Positions 25,140 through 36,932 of a DNA stretch of 64,000 nucleotides are shown piece by piece (the first letter of the stretch is position 1; each line of letters starts with the position of its first letter). A program made the translations under genes and the position numbers. Source of the DNA: Subtercola vilae (lineage in GTDB: Bacteria > Actinomycetota > Actinomycetes > Actinomycetales > Microbacteriaceae); the NCBI RefSeq assembly GCF_004923255.1, contig NZ_QYRT01000019.1, positions 1 through 64,000 of the forward strand, in the 5' to 3' direction. The notes beneath the pieces were generated by a model. That model saw only the letters and a program-made list of their open reading frames with translations. It made no database searches and was not told the origin of the DNA.

Positions 25140-25838
25140 CTAGCCCAGAATCCAGCCGTCTTTGATCATGCGGCGGCGCAGCTCCATCTTCGAAACCGAG
25201 TCGCCGTCGGCGCCAGTGTATTTACGCCGTGCGTGCGAAATATGGGTTCGAACCGTCTCGCTTGAGAGTCCGAACCGCGCGGCGGTCTCGGGCACAGAGG
25301 CACCGGAACCCGACACGTATGCCCCCACCACCTGCAGCTCGCGCGCGGTCAGAACAGGAACCGCGACCGGCTCACTGTCGCCGAAGAGTTCGGTGATGCG
25401 AACCGGCCGCAACACCGTGTTGCGGTACGCCGACCAGATGGCCGCTGCCACCGCCTCTGACGGCTCTTCGGGCAGCAGGTACGCATGCGCGCCCGCCTCG
25501 TAGATGCGACGAATGGCCGGAACATACAGTGACCGCCCCAGCACCACCACCCCGGTGCCGTCGCGCACCAGCGAGCTGACCTTGAACGCCGTCGGGCCCC
25601 CGTTGCCGAGCTCGTTGTCGATCACAACCACGTCGGCCACGCCGCCGCTGCGGCTCACATAGGTCTCCCACGACTTGGTCCAGCCGTCGACAGAGGCCCC
25701 CGGCAGCAGCGTCTTCAGCTGCACGCTGATGGCCTCGGCGACCATACGGCTCTCGTGCACCACGTGCACCCGTATTCGTTTGGGCTTCACCGTCGGCGCC
25801 GAGACCCTACCCACGCTCCGGATGCCCAGCCACAGCAT
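25140..25838 (-). CDS. LuxR/NarL-type DNA-binding regulator with receiver-like domain
   Basis: About 232 residues. The N-terminal half looks like a response-regulator receiver: 'RIRVHVVHESRMVAEAISVQL', 'DVVVIDNELG' with a candidate phospho-Asp, and 'YEAGAHAYLLPEEPSEAV'. The C-terminal half is the LuxR helix-turn-helix 'LTARELQVVGAYV' then 'FGLSSETVRTHISHARRKY'. No histidine kinase is adjacent, so it is an orphan. The start is uncertain: GTG 25883, ATG 25838 or GTG 25814; I use 25838. Divergent from the membrane protein at 26006. Confidence 0.75.
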   Translation of the reverse strand: MLWLGIRSVGRVSAPTVKPKRIRVHVVHESRMVAEAISVQLKTLLPGASVDGWTKSWETYVSRSGGVADVVVIDNELGNGGPTAFKVSSLVRDGTGVVVLGRSLYVPAIRRIYEAGAHAYLLPEEPSEAVAAAIWSAYRNTVLRPVRITELFGDSEPVAVPVLTARELQVVGAYVSGSGASVPETAARFGLSSETVRTHISHARRKYTGADGDSVSKMELRRRMIKDGWILG

Positions 25839-26005
25839 GAACGTTAACTGCCGGCATATCTCACCTGCTTTCGACCCCAGCACACGCGTTGCCGCGGAAA
25901 ATCACTGTAGCAACGGAGCCCAGGCTCGCTCAGCGTGCTCAGCCCATTCGGCAAGATCTGTCGCAAATGGGCGCACGATGGGCCTTGACATGAACCATTC
26001 AGCGC

Positions 26006-26644
26006 ATGTCTACTACTGTTGAAGCGATGCCAAAACGCGCAATGGGTCCTTTTCCGTGGGTGATTACCGCGATCGTGGCCTTTGTCGTGCTCGATGCGGC
26101 GCTCGTCTACTTCGCGCTCTCCCCTCCCCAGCAGCAGGCCCCGGCCGATTCCGGCAGCGCCCTCGAGACCTCGCTTCCCTCCACGACGGCGACCCCGGTA
26201 CCGGCGGTCACCGCGACTCCGAGCGCTTCACCGGCGGCCAGCACCGCGCCGACACCCACTCCGACTGCGGGTACCTCGCTGAAAACGGGCACGAGCACCC
26301 CCACGCCCACTCCCACCCCCGGCGCAGCAGCGGGGTACATCACCGACTTCAGCTCCGCGCTCGTGGGCTACCGAGCCACACCCGGCAGCTGCGCCGGCAC
26401 AAGCACCAGCACGGCAACTGATTCCGTGCTGCAACGCACCAGTGACGGCGGCGCCACCTGGACAACCGTCTCACCCACCAACATCCGCGTTCGCCAGGTC
26501 GAACGACTCGTCGCCGTCGACGACGCGCACGTCGACGTTCTGGGCCGGTACGGCACCGCCTGCACGCTCAGCGACATCTCCAGTTACACCAGTGGTGAGT
26601 TCTGGCAGGTCTACCCCGACCGCACCGCCACCTTCCCCAACTGA
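26006..26644 (+). CDS. Membrane-anchored extracytoplasmic protein with Pro/Thr linker
   Basis: 212 residues. One N-terminal membrane helix ('WVITAIVAFVVLDAALVYFAL'), then about 75 residues of Pro/Ser/Thr/Ala-rich linker ('TPTPTPTPGAAAG'), then a C-terminal domain with 'QRTSDGGATWTTVSP', a BNR/YCF48-like propeller-blade motif, and two pairs of Cys (in 'GSCAG' and 'TACTL') that could form a disulphide outside the cell. The ATG at 26027 ('MPKRAMGPF') is a plausible alternative start. Function unknown; perhaps a carbohydrate or envelope sensor. Confidence 0.65.
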   Translation: MSTTVEAMPKRAMGPFPWVITAIVAFVVLDAALVYFALSPPQQQAPADSGSALETSLPSTTATPVPAVTATPSASPAASTAPTPTPTAGTSLKTGTSTPTPTPTPGAAAGYITDFSSALVGYRATPGSCAGTSTSTATDSVLQRTSDGGATWTTVSPTNIRVRQVERLVAVDDAHVDVLGRYGTACTLSDISSYTSGEFWQVYPDRTATFPN

Positions 26645-26729
26645 CCCGCAGGGCTCTCGTCGCGCCCGGGCGCATCACCCCGCCCAGGCGCATCACGCTG
26701 CTTGGGCTCGTCACTCGCGGTCGGGCGCG

Positions 26730-27752
26730 TCACCCAGCCGCCATCGCCTCCGCGATACCGTCGACCAGGGCGCTGATCGCCTCGGAGCCGAGCTCGGGGC
26801 CCGCCGCCACCGTCGCATTCGTTCCGAGAAGCACTGCGGCCGGTGTCCCTTCGAAGCCGAGAGCCGCCATTGCCGGCTTCGCACCGAACAGCGCGCCCTC
26901 CACCAGCGCCGGGTACGCCTCCGCAAACTCCCTGGCAGAGCCCGCGGTGGCCACCACGATGTCGACCGACGGGCCGAGCCGATGCCGCCACTCGGGTACC
27001 TCCGCCGCCACCACGCGGCACGGGGTGCAGTCGGGTTTGACGAACAACACCAGTACTGCGCGCTGCACCGAGAGGCTTCGAAGCGGGTGACCCACCATTT
27101 CGGCATCGAGCAGTTGAGCATCCGGAATCTCGGGCCCCACCACCACGGGAGCGCCTGATTCAGAACTCGGGCCGGCAGCACTCGCACCAGCACCCGCACC
27201 CGCACCCGCACCCGCACCCGCACCCGCAGAACCCTGCCGCACCCACGTCAGCACCAATGCCACCATGGCCGCCAACAGCACCACGAACCACGTGACGTCG
27301 TCGCCCGTGAACCCCGAGATGCTCGCCCCCACTCCACGGCTGCCCGCAAGACCCGCGGCCACCAGCACCCATCCCCCCAGCAGTACTGCGTTGCGCGCCA
27401 CCGTGCGCCAGCCCACCGAGGCACTGCTCAACACCCCGAAACAGTTGCAGTCGACCGCCTCACCGCGGAGTACCACTCGCAGTAAAAGCCCCGTCAACGC
27501 CACCAGAAACAGCACACTCAGCCACGAAACCGCCACAAACGCGGCCCCCGGCAGCACCAGCGCACCGAGCCCCAGCGCGATCTCGCCCCACGGCACCACG
27601 GCGGCAACCAACGGCCCGCGCAACAGCCGCGGAACCCCCAGCGCGACCATGGCCGCAGAGGTCTGCCTCGAACGGCCGAGCTTCGTCACCCCGCTCGCCA
27701 GCCATACCGCCGCCAACACCACGGGCAGCACGGTCAGAGCTCCGGGGTTCAT
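26730..27752 (-). CDS. MauE/DoxX-like membrane domain fused to a thioredoxin-like domain
   Basis: 340 residues. Residues 1-165 contain about four to five membrane spans with 'VWLASGVTKLGR' at the start and 'VDCNCFGVLS' (paired Cys), the signature of MauE/DoxX-type proteins linked to disulphide redox. A Gly-Ala repeat linker follows, then a thioredoxin-like domain with 'KPDCTPCRVV' (CxxC), 'EFAEAYPAL' and 'GFEGTPAAVLLG' (cis-Pro loop). The fusion would pass electrons between membrane quinone or thiols and the extracytoplasmic or cytoplasmic CxxC. The ATG is 9 bases after the rfbA stop, so it is likely co-transcribed with rfbA. Confidence 0.78.
   Translation of the reverse strand: MNPGALTVLPVVLAAVWLASGVTKLGRSRQTSAAMVALGVPRLLRGPLVAAVVPWGEIALGLGALVLPGAAFVAVSWLSVLFLVALTGLLLRVVLRGEAVDCNCFGVLSSASVGWRTVARNAVLLGGWVLVAAGLAGSRGVGASISGFTGDDVTWFVVLLAAMVALVLTWVRQGSAGAGAGAGAGAGAGASAAGPSSESGAPVVVGPEIPDAQLLDAEMVGHPLRSLSVQRAVLVLFVKPDCTPCRVVAAEVPEWRHRLGPSVDIVVATAGSAREFAEAYPALVEGALFGAKPAMAALGFEGTPAAVLLGTNATVAAGPELGSEAISALVDGIAEAMAAG
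27184..27228. repeat. (GCACCC)n hexanucleotide repeat encoding Gly-Ala
   Basis: About seven copies of the six-base unit, coding alternating Gly and Ala in the linker between the membrane and thioredoxin domains of the MauE fusion gene. Confidence 0.88.
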
Positions 27753-27761
27753 GAGAACGGG

Positions 27762-28631
27762 CTACTTGCCTCGCTCGATGGCTTCGATGAGGTACGTGCC
27801 GTAACCCGACTTCAGCAGCGTGTTCGCTCTGACACGCAGCTCGTCGTCAGACAAGAATCCCTGGCGCCATGCCACCTCTTCAGGAGCGCCGATCTTCAGA
27901 CCCTGCCGCCGTTCGATAGTGCGAACGTACTCGCTGGCATCGGTCATCGAATCGAAGGTGCCGGTGTCAAGCCAAGCGGTTCCGCGCGGCAAGACCTCGA
28001 CCTTCAGCAGCCCCGCCGCGAGGTATGCCTTGTTGATGTCGGTGATCTCATACTCGCCGCGAGCCGACGGTTCGAGACCCGCCGCGATGTCGAGAACGTT
28101 GTTGTCGTAGAAGTAGAGCCCGGGCACCGCGTAGTTGCTCTTCGGTTTGACCGGCTTCTCTTCGAGCGACAGCGCCACGCCGTCGGCGTCGAACTCCACC
28201 ACGCCGTACGCCGAGGGCTCAGCCACCCAGTAGGCGAACACGGCACCGCCCACGATGTCGGTGAAACGCGAGAGCTTCGAGCCGAGCCCGGGCCCGTAGA
28301 AGATGTTGTCGCCGAGCACGAGGGCCACGGTCTCGTCGCCCACGAATTCGCGGCCGATCACGAACGCCTGCGCCAGGCCGTTCGGTTCCGACTGCACCGC
28401 GAACGACAGCTCGATGCCGAACTGCGAGCCGTCACCCAGTAGACGTTTGAACTGGTCAGCGTCATGCGGGGTCGTGATGATGAGAATCTCGCGGATGCCC
28501 GCGTTGATGAGAGTCGACAGCGGATAGTAGATCATCGGCTTGTCGTAGATGGGCACGAGCTGCTTTGATATGCCGAGCGTGATCGGGTGAAGTCGCGTTC
28601 CCGAACCGCCGGCCAGAATGATTCCCCGCAT
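27762..28631 (-). CDS. rfbA: Glucose-1-phosphate thymidylyltransferase
   Basis: 289 residues, the usual size of RmlA, which makes dTDP-glucose from dTTP and glucose-1-phosphate, the first step to dTDP-L-rhamnose. '[16 protein letters not shown]' is the nucleotide-binding start, '[11 protein letters not shown]', 'LGDNIFYG', '[20 protein letters not shown]' and '[10 protein letters not shown]' are present. I place the start at 28631 to match the family N-terminus; the upstream reading to 28733 adds 34 unrelated residues. The end '[15 protein letters not shown]' is matched by the truncated copy at 31746. It is separated from rfbB/rfbCD by the YdcF gene on the other strand. Confidence 0.96.
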   Translation of the reverse strand: MRGIILAGGSGTRLHPITLGISKQLVPIYDKPMIYYPLSTLINAGIREILIITTPHDADQFKRLLGDGSQFGIELSFAVQSEPNGLAQAFVIGREFVGDETVALVLGDNIFYGPGLGSKLSRFTDIVGGAVFAYWVAEPSAYGVVEFDADGVALSLEEKPVKPKSNYAVPGLYFYDNNVLDIAAGLEPSARGEYEITDINKAYLAAGLLKVEVLPRGTAWLDTGTFDSMTDASEYVRTIERRQGLKIGAPEEVAWRQGFLSDDELRVRANTLLKSGYGTYLIEAIERGK

Positions 28632-28776
28632 GAACCCCATCATGGTGGGTTCGCGCCTCGCGCGACAAATCGAATCGGCGAGGCGACCGGTTCGGTCGTT
28701 TCTGAGGCCGATGCAGTACGGTATTGCCCACACGGCGCCGTGTTCACCCCACCCGCCGATCTGACCGAGGTTCTTC

Positions 28777-29337
28777 GTGCCACGTCACATTCGCAATGCC
28801 CTCATCGTGGCCGTCTCTCTGATGCTCGTGGTGACCGGTTCGTTCGCCGCATTCAGCATTCACGAATACGTCTACCCCGCCTCAGACCAGCCCACGAAGA
28901 GCGATGTCATCGTCGTGCTCGGCCCTCCGGAGGCGACGCGCATCGCCATTGCCCAGAAAATGCTTGACGCCGGCCTCAGCCAGAATCTGCTGGTATCCGT
29001 TCCGGCCTGGGGAGTGCAGAGCAAAGACGAGTTGCCCATCTGCAGCACCCAGGTGAAGCACACCTACACGGTGACGTGCTTCACCCCCGCCCCGTTCACC
29101 ACGCGCGGCGAAGCACACGAGCTGCAGGCGATGGCGGCAGAACACGGCTGGAAGAGCGCCACTGTCATCACCTATACGCCGCACATCGATCGCGCGCGCA
29201 TCATCGTGAGCCGCTGCTTCAGCGGGAAGCTGAGCATGGTCGAAGACCGCAAGCCACTGAGCTACGCCGAGTGGGGCTACGCGTTCTTCTACCAGACGGC
29301 CGGGTTCGTCAAACTTCTCCTCGACCAGAACTGCTGA
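28777..29337 (+). CDS. YdcF/DUF218-family protein
   Basis: 186 residues. An N-terminal membrane anchor is followed by '[22 protein letters not shown]', '[10 protein letters not shown]', '[30 protein letters not shown]' and '[10 protein letters not shown]', the conserved DUF218 core (S-D-x-I-V-V-L-G, and T-R-x-E). Members sit in the membrane and are implicated in envelope polysaccharide handling. The GTG start has GAGG 6 bases upstream. The place within the rhamnose region supports an envelope role (inference). Confidence 0.82.
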   Translation: MPRHIRNALIVAVSLMLVVTGSFAAFSIHEYVYPASDQPTKSDVIVVLGPPEATRIAIAQKMLDAGLSQNLLVSVPAWGVQSKDELPICSTQVKHTYTVTCFTPAPFTTRGEAHELQAMAAEHGWKSATVITYTPHIDRARIIVSRCFSGKLSMVEDRKPLSYAEWGYAFFYQTAGFVKLLLDQNC

Positions 29338-29351
29338 ACGGGCCGGTCAGC

Positions 29352-31811
<2,460 letters not shown>

Positions 31812-31938
31812 ACTCGTGCAGGTCACACCGCCGTAATAGCAGCCCACTAGTATCAACTGACATCGCCGATCGCAGCGGATGGTGTGCCTCTTGAGCCTTG
31901 CTCTTGCGAACGATATTCATCCAACGCAGGAGACAACC

Positions 31939-32370
31939 ATGGCAGGTCGACGCAACCATCGAATCTCGGTCAACATCCCCGAAATCGACGAACTCGGCAC
32001 GATCCCCGTACACAACCTTGTGAACTTCGAAGGCATTCACAAGGTCTTCGACACGCAGGCGACATTCGGCGGCGATGTCAGGGCCCGCCTCGTTGTCGAC
32101 ACGGTCCATGGCCGCAAAACGGTCACCGTGGTGTTGCGCTACACCTCTTACAAGGTCAGGGTTGGCGAACTCGATCCTGCCATCGTGCGCCTCGTGCGCC
32201 GACGAATCAGATGGCTGAACCTTCTCAACCGCGTCGTTGTCTGCGAGGCACAGATCGTCGCCGATCCCAAGAATCCTGCCCTCTACACAGTGCTGTTGAA
32301 CCCGACGCACAGTGAGGCTCGCCTACAAGAGAGGGCTGCCCCCCTCGGCCGCCCGCCGATTGTTCGCTGA
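31939..32370 (+). CDS. Small protein of unknown family, paralogue of 32562-32975
   Basis: 143 residues, no signal peptide or membrane helix, a basic N-terminus ('AGRRNHRISV'). It shares with the next gene 'ELGTI', 'VTVVLRYTS', 'RWLNLLNRVVVCEAQIV' and 'DP-P-YTV-LNP'. GGAG lies 6 bases before the ATG. The two genes are tandem, 191 bases apart and 40-45% identical by eye, so they arose by duplication. I do not recognise the family. They sit between the rhamnose genes and mqo. Confidence 0.65.
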   Translation: MAGRRNHRISVNIPEIDELGTIPVHNLVNFEGIHKVFDTQATFGGDVRARLVVDTVHGRKTVTVVLRYTSYKVRVGELDPAIVRLVRRRIRWLNLLNRVVVCEAQIVADPKNPALYTVLLNPTHSEARLQERAAPLGRPPIVR

Positions 32371-32561
32371 ACATTCGCTGAACAGAACGTGAGCGTGCTC
32401 GCAGACTCGCTCTCTAGTTTCCGATGCGTTACGTGATGGTCATTTGCACGACACATTGCGCATTTACGCTTGAGGCACACCAACACGGTCGCAGCGTTTG
32501 GTGGGCACCATGACCACAATCCCTCCTGCGATCGCGATTATTTCCAACGCTGGAGGCTCTC

Positions 32562-32975
32562 ATGGCCCGTCGCCGCCGCAAACGACCTGTCGCGCTCCCC
32601 GAGTTCGAGGAGTTGGGCACCATCATCGTGCCCAGTATTTTCAATCGCGAGCGTCTGGCTGAGCTCGCCGCCGCACAGAAACTCTTCGGCGGCACCATCA
32701 GGGCCCGCCTGGTGAACGACCGTGTCGACGGGCGCAGACACGTCACCGTCGTTCTTCGCTACACGTCATTCCGGGTGACAGCCGGGGTGCTCGACGATCA
32801 GCTCTCCCGACGGTTTCGCTCGAAGATCTGCTGGCTGAACGCCGTCAACCGTGTCGCTGTCTGTGAAGCACAGCTTGTCGGCGACCCCACCGCACCCGAT
32901 TACCTGACGGTCTGGCTGAACCCGCCCCGCGACGAACATCAGCAGCGGGAACACATGGCCAGGGCTGGGCTCTGA
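32562..32975 (+). CDS. Small protein of unknown family, paralogue of 31939-32370
   Basis: 137 residues. Arg/Lys-rich N-terminus ('ARRRRKRPVAL'), 'FEELGTIIVPSIFN', 'HVTVVLRYTSFRV', 'ICWLNAVNRVAVCEAQLVGDP' and 'LTVWLNPP'. The invariant WLN-NR-VCEAQ block suggests a structural core with one Cys. GGAGG lies 5 bases before the ATG. No known domain is evident. The region between the two paralogues has low similarity, so each probably has its own promoter. Confidence 0.65.
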   Translation: MARRRRKRPVALPEFEELGTIIVPSIFNRERLAELAAAQKLFGGTIRARLVNDRVDGRRHVTVVLRYTSFRVTAGVLDDQLSRRFRSKICWLNAVNRVAVCEAQLVGDPTAPDYLTVWLNPPRDEHQQREHMARAGL

Positions 32976-33005
32976 GCGCAGGCGACCAACCCCATCACTG
33001 CACGA

Positions 33006-34487
33006 TCACTCGTTGATCTGCAGCACACTGGCTGTTGCAGCGATCTCTTTCTTCGCGCTCACAGGCGTCTCGTTCAGTTTGGTGCCGAGAGAGGGAATCA
33101 TCTTCTTCAGCTGCGGCTGCCACCCCGTGTACTGCTCCGGGAAGCACTTCCAAATAAGGTCGAGCATGATCGGCACCGCTGTCGACGCGCCGGGTGATGC
33201 ACCCAGCAGCCCGGCGATGGAGCCATCAGCTGAGGTGATGACCTCGGTGCCGAACTGCAGTACCCCGCCCTTCTTCTTGTCTTTCTTCATCACCTGCACG
33301 CGCTGGCCGGCGGTGATGAGGTACCAGTCTTTGGGGTCAGCCGTGGGCATGAACTCCTGCAGAGCCTTCATCTTCTTCGCCCGGCTCGCGAACACCTCAC
33401 CGATGAGGTATTTCATCAAGTCGAGGTTGTCGCGCGCCACTGCGAGCATCGGCCCGAGGTTGTGCGGGCGAATGGAGCGCGGCAGGTCGAGCCACGAACC
33501 CGACTTTAAGAATTTCGGGCTGAAGCCCGCGTACGGCCCGAACAACAGTGAGCCTTCGCCGTCGACCACGCGCTTGTCGAGGTGCGGCACAGACATGGGC
33601 GGCGCGCCGACCGCGGCCTTGCCGTACACCTTGGCCTGGTGCTCGCGCACAACAGCCGGGTTGTCGGTGCGCAGAAACTCGCCGCTGATGGGAAACCCGC
33701 CGAACCCTCTGATCTCGGGAATGCCCGACTTCTGCAAAAGGTGAAGGGCTCCGCCACCGGCGCCGACAAAGACGAACTTGGCGTTCACCTGTGCGGGGGT
33801 ACCGCCAACCAGGTGTTTGAAGCTCACATCCCACGAGCCGTCGCGCTTCTTCGTGAGGTTGGTCACCGAGCGGCCGGTGAACAGGTGACCGCCGTTGCCT
33901 GTGATGTACGAGAAGAGCTGCTTCGTGAGCGAACCGAAGTCGACGTCTGTTCCCGCGGGCACACGTGTGGCGGCGACCTTCTCGCCTTTTTCACGCTCGC
34001 GCATCAGCAGCGGCGCCCACCCGTAGATCGTGCGAGGGTCGTCACTGAACTCGATGCCCGCGAACAGCGGTTCGTTGACCAGCGCTTCGTAGCGACGGCG
34101 CAGGTATTCGACGTTCTTCTCACCCTTCACAAATGTCATGTGAGGTGTCGAGTTGATGAACGATTCGGGTTCCTGAAGCAGACCCTGCTTGATGAGAAAA
34201 GACCACAACTGCCGGCTCACCTGAAACTGCTCGTTGATGGCGATGGCCTTGCTCGGCTCCACCGAGCCATCGGGCGCCTCAGGCATGTAGTTGAGCTCGC
34301 ACAGGGCGGCGTGCCCGGTACCCGCGTTGTTCCACGGGTTGGAGCTTTCGAGAGCGACGGCACCGAGCTGCTCGTACACCTCGATCGACCAGTCGGGTTG
34401 TAGAAGCTTGATGAGTGCGCCCAACGTGGCACTCATGATGCCTCCACCGATGAGCACAACGTCAACAGGTTTCGCGGTATTAGTCAC
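33006..34487 (-). CDS. mqo: Malate:quinone oxidoreductase
   Basis: 493 residues, the family's normal length. It is a membrane-associated FAD enzyme that oxidises malate to oxaloacetate and reduces quinone in the citric acid cycle. 'DVVLIGGGIMSATLGALI' binds FAD; 'NPWNNAGTGHAALCELNYMP' is a signature of Mqo; 'FVGAGGGALHLLQKSGIPE' and 'GSLLFGPYAGFSPKFLK' follow. The GTG start at 34487 has no obvious ribosome site. It is a metabolic gene placed between polysaccharide genes, on the same strand as ugd upstream (gap 47 bases). Confidence 0.96.
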   Translation of the reverse strand: MTNTAKPVDVVLIGGGIMSATLGALIKLLQPDWSIEVYEQLGAVALESSNPWNNAGTGHAALCELNYMPEAPDGSVEPSKAIAINEQFQVSRQLWSFLIKQGLLQEPESFINSTPHMTFVKGEKNVEYLRRRYEALVNEPLFAGIEFSDDPRTIYGWAPLLMREREKGEKVAATRVPAGTDVDFGSLTKQLFSYITGNGGHLFTGRSVTNLTKKRDGSWDVSFKHLVGGTPAQVNAKFVFVGAGGGALHLLQKSGIPEIRGFGGFPISGEFLRTDNPAVVREHQAKVYGKAAVGAPPMSVPHLDKRVVDGEGSLLFGPYAGFSPKFLKSGSWLDLPRSIRPHNLGPMLAVARDNLDLMKYLIGEVFASRAKKMKALQEFMPTADPKDWYLITAGQRVQVMKKDKKKGGVLQFGTEVITSADGSIAGLLGASPGASTAVPIMLDLIWKCFPEQYTGWQPQLKKMIPSLGTKLNETPVSAKKEIAATASVLQINE

Positions 34488-34534
34488 ACAACAAGTTTAT
34501 GACTCTCAACCAGCTCTACCGACATTCCAGCCGA

Positions 34535-35848
34535 TTACGGCCTGCCCATTCCCTGATAGACCCAACCGGCCGCTCGCCAGGCAGCCGGATCGAGACAGTT
34601 GCGGCCGTCCACGATGTAGCTTCTGTTCACGAGCTCTGCGACCCGCACGGGGTCGAGCTCCCTGAAGGCCTTCCACTCGGTGACGACGATCACGGCGTCC
34701 GCTCCGGCGAGCGCGGCTTCGATGTCGTCGGTGAATTCGAGCTGTGGATGCGCGCGGCGAGCATTCGCGATGGCCTCAGGGTCGGTCGCGATGACCTGCG
34801 CTCCAAGCCCTTTGAGCTGGGCTGCGACATCCAGTGCCGGAGAATCACGAATGTCGTCGGAGTCAGGCTTGAACGCGAGCCCGAGCACCGCCACGCGCTT
34901 GTTGAAGACGTTGCCATCGAAATGGCTTACGACCAGATCGACGGCCTTCTGCCGGCGACGCAGGTTGATGGCGTCGACCTCTTTCAGAAATGCAACCGAC
35001 TCGCCGCGCCCCAACTCTTCGGCCCGCGCGGTGAAGGCGCGAATGTCTTTCGGCAGGCAGCCCCCGCCGAAACCGACTCCAGCGTTCAGAAACCGTCGAC
35101 CGATGCGGGCGTCGAGCCCAATGGCATCGGCGAGCTGCGTAACATCAGCGCCGGTGGTCTCGGCAATCTCTGCCATGGCGTTGATGAACGAGATCTTTGT
35201 CGCGAGAAACGCATTCGCCGACACCTTCACCAGCTCGGCCGTTGCGTAGTCGGTGACCACCAACGGCGTCTCACGCGCGAGTGCGACCGCGTACACCTCA
35301 TCAAGGGCAGCCTTGGCCGCCGCGGCGCGCTCGCCCTGCGGCAGCCCGTATACAAGGCGGTCGGGGCTGATCGTGTCTTGAACCGCGAAACCTTCACGCA
35401 GAAACTCGGGGTTCCACGCCAGCATCGCTCCCGGCGCTGCCGTCGAAACCCGTGCAGCCAACCTGACTGCAGTACCGACCGGCACCGTCGACTTGCCGGC
35501 AACCAGGTCACCTTCGCTGAGGTACGGAATCAACGACTCGATGGCGGCGTCGACGTACGTCAGGTCGGCAGCGTTCGAACCCTTGCGTTGCGGGGTGCCC
35601 ACGGCGACGAAATGAATCTTCGCGCCCTTCACCTCTGCCATATCGGTGGTGAAACGCAGCTTGCCCGACGCAATGCCACGGCTCAGAATCTCGGGAAGCC
35701 CGGGCTCGAAAAATGGTGCCGTACCGGCAGCGAGCTGTTCGACTTTGTTCTTGTCGACGTCGACGCCCACCACGTCATGCCCCAGCTCGGCCATCGCGGC
35801 TGCGTGCACTGCGCCCAAATAGCCGCACCCGATCACAGAAATCTTCAT
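34535..35848 (-). CDS. UDP-glucose 6-dehydrogenase
   Basis: 437 residues. 'ISVIGCGYLGAVHAAAMAELGH' (NAD site), 'VPVGTAVRLA', 'AWNPEFLREGFAV', 'NAFLATKISFINAMAEI' and 'GFGGGCLPKDIRAF' with the catalytic Cys, then 'LGLAFKPDSDDIRDSPALD'. It oxidises UDP-glucose to UDP-glucuronate, a polysaccharide precursor. I use the ATG at 35848 for the canonical 'MKISVIG' start; an ATG 15 bases upstream is possible. Other residues before it are non-homologous. Divergent from the nucleotidyltransferase gene across 145 bases. Confidence 0.93.
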   Translation of the reverse strand: MKISVIGCGYLGAVHAAAMAELGHDVVGVDVDKNKVEQLAAGTAPFFEPGLPEILSRGIASGKLRFTTDMAEVKGAKIHFVAVGTPQRKGSNAADLTYVDAAIESLIPYLSEGDLVAGKSTVPVGTAVRLAARVSTAAPGAMLAWNPEFLREGFAVQDTISPDRLVYGLPQGERAAAAKAALDEVYAVALARETPLVVTDYATAELVKVSANAFLATKISFINAMAEIAETTGADVTQLADAIGLDARIGRRFLNAGVGFGGGCLPKDIRAFTARAEELGRGESVAFLKEVDAINLRRRQKAVDLVVSHFDGNVFNKRVAVLGLAFKPDSDDIRDSPALDVAAQLKGLGAQVIATDPEAIANARRAHPQLEFTDDIEAALAGADAVIVVTEWKAFRELDPVRVAELVNRSYIVDGRNCLDPAAWRAAGWVYQGMGRP

Positions 35849-35993
35849 ACGAGCTACTTTCATAGTGCTTACGAAAACGCTCACCGCGCTGTGCTGTCGC
35901 TCATTTGTATCAGTTGGGCTCAACGACCGCACAATCTGAGCGACCGACATCGCGCTGCAAGGCTCAGAAACATCGCTGGCTAGACTTCCAACC

Positions 35994-36932
35994 ATGAGCA
36001 CCGACGATCGCGCGGACGCCGAATACACTCTTGGGCGGTCTGAGGCAGTAGAGCTCGCCACCGCCTGGGCGAGCCATCGTGCCGCTCGTATCGGCGTTCG
36101 AATCCTCGTTCTCAAGGGCCCGCTCGCGCACACGCAAGGCATCCGCGCGAAGCGAACCTCGTCAGACGTCGACATCCTCGTTGAGCCCGGCCGCTCCGAG
36201 GCTCTCATTTCTGAGTTTGGTCTCGGCGGCTGGCATGAGCGATTCGCCCCCGACATCCCCTGGTTGATCGAGCTCCACTCGACAACGCTGTTTCATGCGA
36301 GATGGCCGATCGATATCGATGTTCATCACTACTGGCCTGGTTTTCTCGTAGACAGACAGGCAGCGTTCGAGACGATGTGGGTCGATCGGGAGCAGCACGA
36401 ACTGGCCGGCGTATCGGTCTTCACGCCCGACGCACTGACCGCCTCATTGGTCTTGGCGCTGCATTCGTTACGCCGACCGGCCAGCGAAGATCATGCAGGA
36501 GACATCCCGAACCTTGTGGCGAAGCTTCGCCGACTGTCGCTAGACAACCTTCCCGCGCTGATGACAGATCGAGCCAGGCTGCTTGGCGCCACCCAGACAT
36601 CTCGCCCCTTTTTGGTGGCCCTGGGCGCCGACGTCGCCGAGGAGCTGAACCCCGACGATGACCTTCGCCTGTGGAAACTCAATGCCTTGGCTCGAGGCCA
36701 TACCAGAGCATGGGCCGCAGCGATTTCCAATGCCCCGTTGCGAAAGAAACCGGTGTACCTGATACGCGCGGTTCTACCGAGCCCCCGCGAGATGAGAGGC
36801 CTTCATCCTGAACTCGCGCCCGGCATCACAGGGTTGGTTCGCGGCTATTGGAGACGGCTCGGTAGCGGCGGCCGCGAGCTGACAAAAGCCGCACTCCAAT
36901 GGGCACGACGAAGCGGCCGGGCCGATGTCTGA
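35994..36932 (+). CDS. Nucleotidyltransferase-family protein (PF14907-type)
   Basis: 312 residues. N-terminal 'RILVLKGPLAHTQGI' then 'RTSSDVDILVEPG' (a DxD metal motif), then 'IDVHHYWPGF' and 'ALTASLVLALHS', match the uncharacterised nucleotidyltransferase family often found in polysaccharide and peptide-modification loci. It overlaps the PqqD-like gene by 8 bases. The two are probably one transcript, and GT genes follow. Substrate unknown; nucleotide transfer to a sugar or protein is inference. Confidence 0.72.
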   Translation: MSTDDRADAEYTLGRSEAVELATAWASHRAARIGVRILVLKGPLAHTQGIRAKRTSSDVDILVEPGRSEALISEFGLGGWHERFAPDIPWLIELHSTTLFHARWPIDIDVHHYWPGFLVDRQAAFETMWVDREQHELAGVSVFTPDALTASLVLALHSLRRPASEDHAGDIPNLVAKLRRLSLDNLPALMTDRARLLGATQTSRPFLVALGADVAEELNPDDDLRLWKLNALARGHTRAWAAAISNAPLRKKPVYLIRAVLPSPREMRGLHPELAPGITGLVRGYWRRLGSGGRELTKAALQWARRSGRADV

